64,000 bases of DNA from Trichoplax adhaerens (lineage: Eukaryota; Placozoa; Uniplacotomia; Trichoplacea; Trichoplacidae), in the NCBI RefSeq assembly GCF_000150275.1, contig NW_002060944.1:2766152-2830151 (forward strand), read 5' to 3'. Positions 26,826-39,707 of this stretch are shown here, piece after piece. Position numbers and translations under genes: made by a program. How positions within the stretch are numbered: position 1 is the first letter of the stretch; each line of letters opens with the position of its first letter. The notes beneath the pieces are model-generated. The model worked only from the letters and a program-made list of their open reading frames with translations, had not been told where the DNA came from and did not search any database.

Positions 26826-29800
26826 CCATTAAACTTTTTACATCACTTTTAGTGTGCTTTATTCATGTCGCTTCTGGACAAAATACAAGTTCAGTTTATT
26901 TCGATAATGACGCCTATCTAAGTTATACTAACGGTCGTCAACAAATATCGGGTGTTGAAGATTGGATCGCATTTCGATTTCGATTTTGTCAAAATCAGGG
27001 TATGTTATTATATTTAGCTGGTCCATCTTCTCAATTTTTTGCCATCGGTGTTTATCAGAATCGAATCTTATTAGAATGGAATAATGGTGGTATCGCGATC
27101 GAGGTAAAAAAAATTCGATATTATTTTACAAAGTTACTGCCTGAATGATATAGTTGATTTGTACTCTAGTAAAGTCTATGATCGACATGGCCTGACCCTA
27201 TTACACTGCAACTCTGAGCTATGATAACTTAGAAAAAGATCCAAGCCCTAATGCAATATTATAAACACGATAGAGATTAAAGTTATTTCATGATGAATCT
27301 GTAGAAACATTAAACACCATAGTTATGACATCTTTCATGTACTCTCCAATTTAAGTGACCAACTTAGACATCTGATAGCTTGAATAACTATTGCTACCTT
27401 AATGATAAAATATGAAGATTTTCGATTGTTGCTGGTAAATTTCCGAATGATATTACCTTATCTTAGTGTCACAGAGTAGGATCACTACAAAATCTCGATC
27501 CGGTGTCATGTTGATTTGAAACACTTCTAAGAGAATTTTATCATAATAAATGTATCGGCTCCTAACCAAATCACGTTTTATGATTTATATTCTCTCCTGA
27601 TTTTCTAAAATGTCCAAGAATAGTACCATATACTCATGTAATAGTTTAGATATTTGATTAAAGTTGAATTTTAGTATAATATCCCAAACGAAGTTATAAA
27701 GTAGCAAAGTATAGCCGAAAATGGTACCATGATTGCAATTTGAGTTCCAATTTGCAAAATAAAGCAGAAAGAAGGTTATAATCGCTTTTGTATTACTACA
27801 ATGATACACTATGTTTGATATACATGATCATTTTCCGTAACCACAACGGCATCAAATAAAGGAGTAAAATCCTTATGGCAAATGTTAAGATCTAGAATTT
27901 GTCGGCATGTTGTGAATGTAAAATTGCTACTTTAACTTATAATCTTCTTGATCATTAATCAAATCAACAATCCGAGTTAATTATCTAATAGCTATATTCC
28001 ATACCATTTTGTAGTTTATCTGATCTTAAACTAAAGGTGCAACTATTAATACTTAACTTTTGATTTTTACAGTTGTACATTGGCAATCAATTAAATGCTA
28101 CGCAAGAATATACTGTTAATGTCACCAATCTAGGAAGAGCAAATGCACTTCGAGCCACTATCGATAATATAGGAGTTAACTTACAATTTTCGTCTCAGAA
28201 TAGTAGTTTAGACACGTCCACATTTGGCGGTGCTTTATATGTTGGTGGTTGGCCAACAAATGTTGCTTTACAGGTATGTTATGAGTAATGCTAAGATTAA
28301 AAGCTATCAGTAATCGATATATCCTTCGCACCTTAGTATAGTAATAATTTATGGATTATAGCAATTTAGGAAAACTACCGTAACAGCGATTGATTTTAAA
28401 TATCTGTACGTTATATGCCGGTTTTCGTGACTTATATCAAGGTTATCGTAACTTTGCGATAATCTTCGGTTTACTTCTAAAATCTAGTTCGAATATAGTA
28501 GCATAAAGTATCAAATCATCTTTGTTAGGTGGAAGATGAACAGATTTTATGCATCACGATAATATAACTTAAACAACCAAAAAATAGAAATAATTTCTAA
28601 ATTGGTTATGAATTAATTTGACGGGATTTCTAAATTTTATCGGATACTCTACCATCTCTTGATCCAGTAAATTTAGTTATCTCTAAAAATAAAGATATTG
28701 ATTGATAAGCTTGTTTTATTTAGTCTCTGTATCTTTATAAAATTTAAACTGATAGAATAGAATAACGAAAGGTTTAGTTAGGCTGAAATTCTTTAATACT
28801 CTGACATATACAATCGCAAACTACATGCTGCCTTGTATCTAATCCGGCAAGCACATCTGCCGTCTAACGGAATACCTGGACTAATATTTTACACTGATTT
28901 TGGTCATTACAGAGTAGTACCAGAATTAGAACACGTCTTATTACTTGCATATCAAGCATTACAACCAGATTTAACACGATCAATTTTCGTTCGCCATCGG
29001 AAAGTCGTCGTATTCGCTATAGTTGTCCCAACACGTTTTGTTCTGGTCCGACCACAGCAACATTTACTAAAAGCTCTGGGTCATATCTGAGTTTGAATGC
29101 TTTTCAAAATTCCACGGGTGCACGTAGTGGCATTACGCAGCTATCTATGGAATTTATTGCAAAGTAAGTTAAGATAATTGAACTATTAATTTTAAGCATT
29201 CTATCGCTCTGTTTAGCTACATTCCATATTTGTAGCCTACTACAGTCACATTTTTACGGTTCCGAAGCTATGTAGGAATACAATGAAATACTTGCCACGG
29301 GGTTCATAATTAATTTACAGATTATTTACGGTACTAAATAAAATTTTGATAAATTTCTAGCATTGAATAATTAGTCACACCTAGGAACTAAAATACACTA
29401 AGTTTGACTATATGCGTATACTATTATAAATTTTGAGATCACAAAATTTTAGCGACTGCAATTACTGATTCATTCAGATTGTTATTTTTGGTATAGTTGA
29501 GGTTAATTAGGCGTATGTAGCTACAAATTGCAGTTTTTTATATCTCGAAGACTTTACATATTATGTCAAATAGTATCAACTATATATTAAGGTAGTTCGT
29601 TAAGCATTTCAGGAGAAAAGAATTATCGTGCCCTGATTATAACATTTGTAGTACTCGTTCGTCTTAAATGGTATACATTACGCTTTTGATACTATAATAT
29701 GTTCTTAATTATTTATAAATCAGGGTTGCCTATTTTATCATTAAGGAGCGAGAGAGTGGTTACTGTATTGTATTATACTCTCATTCCTGGTTAATTAATT

Positions 29801-32800
29801 ATTTACCATTTCTAACTATATCTTTTATCGTTATAATCAAATTTTGGACATATCAAAGATCAGTTGTTACTTTTGTTCATGTTGTAATATATAAATTAGT
29901 GAATAAGATATTTAACGGATTCATTTTCTTATATCATCGTATTTTAGTTCTCCAAATGGATTGCTAGCCTATATGGGAACAGCAACTAGTGATTTCTTAA
30001 CTGTATACCTACAAGACGGCAAGGTTAATGTTGAATTTAATATGATTGGCACAGACGTAGCTTCAGCGAGAAGAAATACATCTTTAACGTACAATGATAG
30101 ACGATGGCACCGAGTTACTGTCAATCGTGGATTAGGAACCAACGACAATAACTGTGTTCAAATGATAGTTGGTAGTGAAATAGTGCCAACAACTTGTTTT
30201 ACCAAACCAGGTCAGTTGATGGATAATTCTCCTGGATGTATTTTCGATTAGCTATCTTCCTATTCAATACTGATATTAGATATTGATACTTGAGCTCTTT
30301 CCAAATAATATTCTTGGCTAAGATTAGACATTTCTATCTGGATAACTAAATTGAGTAATAAAATACAACTTACTATGCCTTAGAAGCTAAGAAATAAATA
30401 GTAATTAATTCTTAGCTTATGAAAAGTTTTATAGTTATGAATATCATTTACCTGTATCTAATAGCTAGCGCCGTAATTTCTCTAAGGTATCAAGATGTCT
30501 TTATGGAATGATCTGTAAATAACAATTAGATCGATTTACTACCTGAACGAATAGAATTAACCTTATCTTATTCTTGGTCAATTTGATAGGAGCTGATGTA
30601 CCACCTTACTTCTTATCTGTGTCTGGTTATTTACAAATTGGTGGTTTACCGCCGACATTACCTTCGCCGAGTAACTTCCCCGGTATTGCTCGTACTAATT
30701 CTTTGCTAGGTTGTATACGTGATGTCCGATTTAGCGATACTGCTGAACCGCTGTTATTATTAAGTTTAAATAATGATTCCGTAGCAGAAGCTAACGTCCA
30801 ACACGGCAGTTGCTTTACTAACGCTATTTGTGAGCCTAGTTGCCCTTATCCAGAACAATCATGTAATTTTACATGCTCATGTGCTCCTGGTTTCTCTTTA
30901 AATTCAACCCAGCCCGAATTAAACTGCACTAATATCGATGAATGCTCACTTTACCAACCTTGTCAAAATGGCGCTACTTGCGTCGATGGCATCAACGATT
31001 ATACATGCGTTTGCGGCGAACTATTTAACAAGGGGAAAAACTGCACTATACAAAACAATTGTTTGCCCAATAATCCGTGCCAATCGAATTCAACCTGTCA
31101 AGACAACTTAACTAATTATACTTGTCTATGTACTCCAGGTTACACCGGTGTAATTTGTTCACAAGATATTAACGATTGTCTACCGAATCCATGCCTAAAT
31201 GATGGTACATGCGTTGATGCTGTTAATAACTTTACGTGTTCATGTAATAGAGCCTGGACAGGTAATACCTGCGAAGTTAACGTTAACGAATGTGCATCAA
31301 ATCCTTGTTTAAGTCGTGGAAATTGCACAGATTATATTGATGGTTATGTATGTGGATGTTATGCTGGTTTTGCTGGTACAAATTGTGAGACAAATGTCAA
31401 TGAATGTGTCTCTAATCCATGCATTAATGGTGCAACGTGTGTCGATCAAATTAATGATTACATCTGCAATTGTCTACTTGGTTTTACTGGTAAGCAATGC
31501 CAATCTAATCTTGATGATTGTTTAGCGGGCTATTGCCAAAATGGTGCCACATGTGTTGATGGTATCAATAGTTATCAATGTAATTGCGCTTCTGGTTGGG
31601 ATGGTGTTAACTGTACCATTAACATAAATGAATGTAATTCATCACCGTGCCTTAATGGCGGTAGTTGCACCGACGACATTAATGGCTATCAATGTAGTTG
31701 TGCATCTGGTTTTACTGGTACTTTATGTGCTACTGATATCGATGAATGTATATCAGATCCTTGCCTAAATAATGGCACATGTGTCGACCAACCTAATGGC
31801 TTTCGTTGTAATTGCATGTCAGCCTATACTGGTATAATATGTAATGGCGATGTTAATGAATGCACTTCTTCACCTTGTCGTAATGGAGCTGTTTGCGAAG
31901 ATCGTTTAGGTGATTATTTTTGTAAATGTCCTCCTGGCTATACTGGTAAAGAATGCCAAACCAATATCAATGAATGCACAAGTAATCCGTGTCTTAATGG
32001 TGCAACATGCTTTGATGCCATCAACGGCTATGTATGCCAATGTTCAAATGGATATACCGGCACAACTTGTCAAAGCGACATTAATGAATGCGCTAGCTCC
32101 CCATGCAGTAATGGTGGCACATGTAATAATATGTTAAATGCATTTAATTGTACATGTGCACCTGGTTACACAGGTTTACTATGTACAAATGATATTAACG
32201 AATGTATGTCATCCCCATGCATGAATAATGGTACTTGTTTAGATCAAGTTAATGGATATGCCTGTAATTGTGCGCCTGGATATAACGATACTTTATGCCA
32301 AAATAACATCAATGAATGTGTATCTAATCCATGCCAAAATGGCGCTACTTGTATCGACGGTGTTAACGGCTATGTGTGCTCATGTGCTTCTGGTTATAAT
32401 GGTAGCTACTGTGAAAACGATATAAACGAATGTAATTTGTTACAACCATGCAAAAATCAAGGTAATTGTACTGATCTACCCAACGACTATCTATGTAATT
32501 GCACAAGTTTTTACCAAGGTAAAAACTGTACGGAAGACATTAATGAATGTTTAACGGCTAATCCTTGCGTCCACGATCCACAAGGATGTATTAATACCAT
32601 TGGTAATTACCGATGTCAGTGTCAACCAGGCTATACCGGTAAAAACTGCGATGTCAATATCAATGAATGCCAACCTAATCCTTGCTTCCGTAGTAATTGC
32701 ACCGATTTAGTAAGCAATTATTATTGCAACTGCAGTGTTGGTTACACTGGTCAAGATTGCCGTGCTATCATTGATCCATGCTTTAATCAGCCTTGTGTCA

Positions 32801-35800
32801 ACGGAGCAACATGCCAATTAATTAGCTTTTTCAATCGAACATTTGAATGCAGTTGTCCATCAGGCTTCAATGGGACGTTTTGTCAAAATGATATTAATGA
32901 GTGCTTAGCCAACCCATGCCTAAATAAAGGTAATTGCATAAATCTTAACGGATCCTATGAATGTTCATGTCTAGCTGGATTTACTGGGCTAACGTGTGAA
33001 ACCGACTTAAACGAATGCGCTAATCAACCATGTCAAAATAATGGCACATGTATCCAAGGTGTTAATTCATTTGAATGCCAGTGTCCACTTGGTTATAATG
33101 GTACAACTTGTAATCAAGAAATTAATGAATGTTTACCTAATCCATGTAATGGTACTGATAAACCGATATGTATTGATTTAATTGGCAACTACAGTTGTGT
33201 TTGTCCCGCAGGCTATACTGGTAGTAATTGTACAACGAATATCAATGAATGTGGTAGTAATCCTTGCCAAAACGGTGCAACATGTTCCGATAGTATATTA
33301 GGCTATACTTGCACTTGTCCACCTGGCTTTACGTCGATACATTGTGAAGTTAGTATTGATGAATGTGCGTCTAGTCCATGTTTAGAAAATGGAACATGTG
33401 TCGATTTAACAAATGCGTACCGATGCGATTGTATACGTGGATTTATTGGTACTAACTGTGAAGCTAAAATATTTATGTGTTTTCCTGATCCTTGTAATGG
33501 TCAGACATGCATCGACGGTATTAACAGGTAAGTTACATGCAGTTACACATAGAACCATCATCAATCTAATAGGATAGCTTCGTTACTTTGAGATTTTAAT
33601 GAAAGAGTGAGTATTAGATTGAAATGTTTATCTGTAATATTGATACTAATTTATTTTATTTTAAAATTTGATGAAAAGTAAAATGTACAAGTAGATGTAT
33701 AATTTGAATAGCTTACATCCCTACTTGTACTTCCTGACCTACTTGTCACATCAACTTGTAAATATAGATAACTTCAGTTTAGCAGTATGTGCTCTAAGCC
33801 TTATGCCAAATATCCCTATTAGGCTGTTAACAGACATGACGCAGAAAAATCTTTAAATTGAAAATGTCGTATGTTTTACTTGATTTATTTAGATATACTT
33901 GCGTATGCGAACGTGGTTATACCGGTCGTAATTGTACTGAATCAGTTGTTGATTGCAACTCGGCTCCATGTCAGAATGGTGGCTCTTGCAATTTCGATAC
34001 TACCACACAGATATTTAGCTGCAGTTGCCCAACCGGTTGGAACGGTACTACTTGTAATGAAGACGTTCATGAATGCCTCCAATTCCCTAATTTGTGTAAT
34101 GCAACAAGTAGCCTGTCATATTGTAATAACACTCCAGGTGGATACCAATGCATCTGTCAATCCGGTTATAATGGAACTTTCTGTGACCAAGAATTGAATG
34201 AATGCCAACTCTATTCGCCATGCATGAATGGTGCTACATGTACCGATGAGATTAATGATTATAATTGCTCTTGTGTAGCAGGTTATACTGGTAAAAACTG
34301 CTCTTCCAATATAGATGAATGCGCATCTAATCCGTGTAGAAATGGCGGTAGCTGTACGGATTCAATCAATTCGTATCAATGCAACTGTGCTATTGGATAT
34401 ACAGGCATCAATTGTGAAACTGAAATTAACGAATGTCTATCATCGCCATGCCAAAATGGAGCAACATGCACTGATCTAGTTGGAGATTACAGTTGTGCTT
34501 GCACAGTAGGATTTACTAGTAAAAACTGTGAGATTATGATCACGGCAACGTTTAGAAATGATCAATCATATCTGGATGCCGGATTAGTGTTAAATAATAG
34601 ACAAAAAGGCTGGATCACTTTCCGGTTTAGAACCTCAGTTGCAGACGGAATACTCATGTATAATGGCGATGTAAGCGAGCAATAATTAATTTTTACTTTT
34701 TTAAGAGCGATGAAAATATTATTGATTTACGGTTTATTACCGTACTTATAACGTTATTCATTCTTATTTAGGTAAATACCCAATCACCACCTATCCATCT
34801 AGCGGCTGAGTTAAATGGTGGATCTCTTCGAGTAACATATAACGTTGGTTCTAATACTGTTGTCTCTACCATTGCAGCTAACTTGAATGATAGTAATTAT
34901 CATAACGTTAATATTAGTTTTGAAAGTGAAACTGTGGTCTCGACTGTAAGTCAGACCACCTGTGCTGGATCAATTTGTCGTGCGACAGCGACTACCAATA
35001 CAGTCAATAGCACATTTAATTTGGATGAACATTTATATATTGGCGGTGTTATTAATATTGCCGCTACAACACAAGCAAGAAGGAGAAAGCGAGCTACTCA
35101 ATACTACAACGACGTCTTTTTAACTAATCAAAGCTTTATTGGATGCATGGACAATCTCGTAGCTAATGATCGACAATTATCATTTCAAAGTCGAACAACA
35201 GGTGATAGTCGGCGACCATCGCCTGGTTGTCAACGTGTTAATACCTGCCATTCATCTCCGTGTATCAATCAAGGTACTTGCACTGATCGTTGGATAGCTT
35301 ATACATGTAGCTGTGTCAGTGGTTGGTATGGTCAAAATTGCGAAATTCAAGTAGATACATGTAATAATAACAATTGTTCATCTCCTGGCACACAACAATG
35401 TGTCGATATCACAACTGGCTATCGATGTGATTGTAACGCCGGTTATACTGGTAGCCGTTGCGAAACTGATATCAATAACTGTATTCCTGATCTTTGCCAA
35501 AATGGTGGCCAATGCGTCGATAGAGTAGGCTATTTTATTTGTAACTGTACTGGTATTGGCTATTCTGGGCCATTGTGCGAGATCGATATTAATGAATGTT
35601 CATCATCACCTTGTCTTAACGGAGGAACATGCTCTGAAAGTTCAACAAATTCTTCAATTACAGTTACTGGACCAGGATATAGGTGTGCATGCCCAACTGG
35701 CTACACAGGTAACAATTGCCAGGTCAATATTGATGATTGTGCATCAAATCCATGTCAGAATGGAGCAACATGTACTGATCTTGTTAATGATTTCCGATGT

Positions 35801-37690
35801 GGATGTATAATCGGTTACACCGGTAAACAATGCCAAACAAATATCGACGACTGTTTATCCTTACCGTGCCAGAATAACGGTACGTGTATCGATTTGGTCG
35901 CAAGTTATCGCTGTGATTGTCCATCTGGCTACAACGATACATTGTGTCAAAATAAGCAAACGCATTGCTTACAAAATTACTGCTTAAATGGTGGAATATG
36001 CCATAATGAAACCCATTCTATCCAGCCAAATTGTACTTGTCGATTAGGTTTTATAGGTAATTTATGTGAAACCAACATTGATGAATGCCAATCGACACCA
36101 TGTCTTAATAATGCAACATGTCGTGACGCTGTTAACGGTTATATCTGTGAATGTATACAAGGCTTTAATGGTACAATATGTGAGAATGATATTAATGAAT
36201 GTGCAATAGCGCGTTGTTCAAATGGTGGTACATGCAATAATTTAATTAACAATTATACATGCAGTTGTAATCCTGGATATACTGGTCGTGATTGCCAAAT
36301 TAATATCAATGAATGTGGTGGAGTAATTTGTCAAAATGGTGGAACATGTATTGACGGTGTTAATAATTATCAGTGCCGCTGTCGTAATGGCTTTACCGGT
36401 CAACATTGTGAAACTAATATAAATGAATGTGCATCGAATCCATGCCGTAATCAGGGAACCTGTGTCGATTTAGTTCTAGGATATCGCTGTAATTGCCTGA
36501 ACGGATATACTGGTGTGCACTGTGGCAGTGACATACGCGGTTGCAGTTCAGGACCATGTCTAAATCAGGCAACTTGTCGTCCATCAGTTGGAGGTGGATT
36601 CGGTTATACTTGCAGTTGTGCACCTGGCTACACTGGCGACTTTTGCCAGACTAATATTGATGAATGTCAATCCATTGCATGTGCTAACAATGGTACATGT
36701 ATTGATCTAGTCAATGCCTATCGTTGCCAATGTATAAATGGTTTTACTGGTGGACTGTGTCAAACATTTACTACGGCGTGTACTTCTAGTCCTTGCCTAA
36801 ATAGTGCAACTTGTGTAACATCTGGATGTAATTGCGATAACATCGACAGTCAGCTCTGCAACGCTAATGATCTTCAGTGCACAGCCATTGCCTGTTACAA
36901 CACGACGACATGCCCTAACGGATTTGATCTCTATGATTGTAATTGTGGCAATAACGGCTATACGGGTACCAATTGTGAGCTAGATATTAACGAATGTACA
37001 ACTGGTAACACTGCAAGATGCGGAAATGGTGGTCAATGTATTAATACCCCTGGCTCATTCACATGTAATTGTTCATCAACTGGCTATACTGGGCAATTTT
37101 GTCAGCAAGATATTGACGAATGTACAACGCTATCACCATGCAACGCTGCTAATAGCATTAATTGTACCAATTTACCTGGCAACTATAGGTGTTTCTGTCG
37201 TCCTGGTTTCACCGGCCGCTTTTGTCAGACTGATATTAATTATTGCATTAACCAGCCATGTCTCAACAGTGGCGCCTGCATTGAAATTAATGCTGGTTAC
37301 CAATGCGATTGCACTGGAACTGGTTTCGAAGGGCCTCTTTGCAATATTGAAATTAACGAATGTAATAGTACCGCTAACCAATGCGCTAATGGATCAACAT
37401 GCATTGATCTATTGCTAGGCTACAACTGCTCATGTACAAGCCAATATACAGGGAGATACTGCCAGGATTTAATTATAGGAGCAACTGTTGCACCTGTTAG
37501 TGTTGATGCGGTTGCTATTGCTGTACCAATCCTATTAGTTATTATTATTATCGTCGTAGCTATAGTTATCTTCCGATTCTATTACAAACCTCGAGCCAGA
37601 AAAGCAACTGGTAAATACCGACCGAGAGAAACCGAACAAGGCTCACCAATGTCAACATTAGAATCAGAAGGCGCTGATAGGCTTATTTAA
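26826..37690 (+). CDS. Crumbs-like receptor A (giant EGF/LamG type I membrane protein)
   Basis: Supported exons: 26826-27103, 28073-28273, 28913-29163, 29948-30210, 30590-33527, 33893-34670, 34772-37690; about 2,540 aa with a short first exon upstream. Order: signal peptide, LamG1 (exons 1-3), LamG2 (28913-30.8 kb), about 29 EGF modules, LamG3 (34.5-35.2 kb), about 19 more EGF modules, one membrane segment (about 37507-37575), and a ~37-residue tail. Most EGFs have Ca-binding NECxSxPC starts and CNC/GYTG cores as in Notch and Crumbs. The tail is Crumbs-like: ATGKYRPRE is a FERM-binding juxtamembrane motif and the end GADRLI is a PDZ ligand (bilaterian Crumbs end ERLI). Crumbs binds Pals1/Stardust and FERM proteins at apical membranes. 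LamG3 contains RRRKR at 35078-35092, a possible furin site. The Crumbs call rests on the tail plus EGF/LamG mix. Confidence 0.88.
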
Positions 37691-37696
37691 TTGTAA

Positions 37697-37702
37697 AATA
37701 AA
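37697..37702 (+). terminator. Poly(A) signal of Crumbs A
   Basis: AATAAA only 7 nt past the stop codon, implying a very short 3' UTR. Confidence 0.5.
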
Positions 37703-39707
37703 GTATGTATACTCATATCGTATTTAAATAACAATATGAAACACATATGTCTGAAAGCAATTAGAAAACTGATTCTTGTCCTGATATACAGTACGTATAA
37801 TATGTATATATGATGCAATATATGTATTCATATATATCTATCTCTATAACTATTTGAAGATATATGATAAGAAATAGTTAGCATTTTAAAATCTTAGCTT
37901 TAGTTAGATTAGATTTAGACAACAACTTCCTCTATTTGTACTGTAACTCTTAATGGTTCAAATTTTACTATGGAAGCAACAAATTAATAGACAAAATTCC
38001 TATAAATAGGTAAAAAAAAAATAAATGTTTGAAATTTGAGATTTTTGCCTGCTATAGTACAGTACTTTTAATTTGACGTTCATGAATGGTGAATTGCGTC
38101 AGTTTGTTTATAGCCTTTATGATCAACGAAGATTTCTTCTATTACGTAATACTATCCATTTATCTAAGACAGTAGATTTATATATTTTAGAAAGCTTTTT
38201 ATGCTGACAAACTTAATGATATGTAATATCTTAAAAATGAAAGGTATTTCTTCTTATTATTCTCTAATATTGAATGCTATTTATTTGATTAGAACCTTTA
38301 TTAATTATTAAATAAATAAATACGATAATAGATATAGAAAACTACAATGCAAAGTCCAATTTTATTGAGAACCGTTATCATCATGTATGAACATTTTATT
38401 TTGTTACGTACTCTCCTCAAAGTTGTAGAAAAAATAATAGGCAAACTATTTTGACTATTTAAATCTTTCATCCCAAACCGATAACTTACTGTAATTGATG
38501 CCTTAAGTATAGGAGCCACTAATGCTCACACAGTTTAGACTTCATAAATAATCCTTTTAAAAACACTAATGTCTAATGAAAACTTAATGAAGAAGTTGAT
38601 AAGTTGCTAGATAATAAAAGAGTACGGAATATTCCAGTATTAAATAACTTATGACAAACTAGCTAATATAAATTTGTATAGGGTACCATATTGATATTGT
38701 ATCAAATGAAACTCTAGCCGACACAATCTGTTGCTTTTGCAATAGAGGTTAATTTTTAGACTTTTCTTTCAAATAACGAAAGGACCGATCAGTTTTATTT
38801 AGAATCATAATCATATTATCCATAACGGCGATATTTAATACGATATTTAAAACCTTTATTGTCATATTCGAACCTCCATTTTTAGGATGAGATAGCTTAA
38901 TGGCCAGATCATTTAACCCAGACAATCTGGCCACAAAATAATGAAGATACCTATTTTTTAATTCTTCGTATTATTAAACACTAGTAAATCACAAGTATGA
39001 ATTCTGAAAATGCTTAATAAATTTACCACAACATAAGAGAATTTTTAAAACCGAAAAACATGTGATATTGCCTATCTCTCTTAGGACATCATAATTTTGA
39101 TTTTAATCTGTTGTAACAGACAATCTTAGATGGTTAAAATGCCTTACCGTAAGTAAAAAAGTGTTATGTGTAAAGAAATATTAGTATTACAGTAATTTAA
39201 AACTGAGTTAGCAATGTAAAAATATCTGTTTCATACAAATGTAATATGTGTTTCCTATTATTATTCTTCAAAAATAACAGCGAATTATTATCCGCGGATA
39301 GAATGAGAAGATTGCCCAACATACATAATCATCACATACGAGAATTATAGAAATTTTAATTATCATCGTCAAGTTTAGATTATAGATAAATACAGTAATA
39401 CAAAAATACCATAAACCAAATTAATGAAATTAAGCATGGATATCGATGACGGAAATAAGATGACAGACAGTAATAGAAATATTTATGCTTGGCAATAATA
39501 TATACTGTTAAAGAAACAGCCAGAATTGAAGACCAGTGACAGTACAAGAGCGTGTAATAGCTATAAACTGACTAGATGATTAAAAATTTAGATTATTTCC
39601 AGATGAAGTGCATAACCTTAGATCTCAATTATGAATAGTATAAATACAAACATATATGTATATGTTATATACATATTTATATAAGTAGCTTCTTCCATCT
39701 AAATGGT
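37703..39707. other. Convergent spacer between the two Crumbs genes
   Basis: About 2 kb of AT-rich DNA with no supported exon on either strand. The open frames at 38301-38519 and 38749-38934 (minus) have no domain signature. It includes the 3' UTRs of both genes. Confidence 0.6.

Noticed and set aside
27585-27809. 74-codon minus-strand frame inside a receptor A intron
   Set aside because: AT-rich chance frame within an intron bounded by good splice sites.
30574-37690. Notch as identity of receptor A
   Set aside because: There are no LNR modules, no ankyrin repeats and no RAM region; LamG domains and a 37-residue RLI tail fit Crumbs instead.
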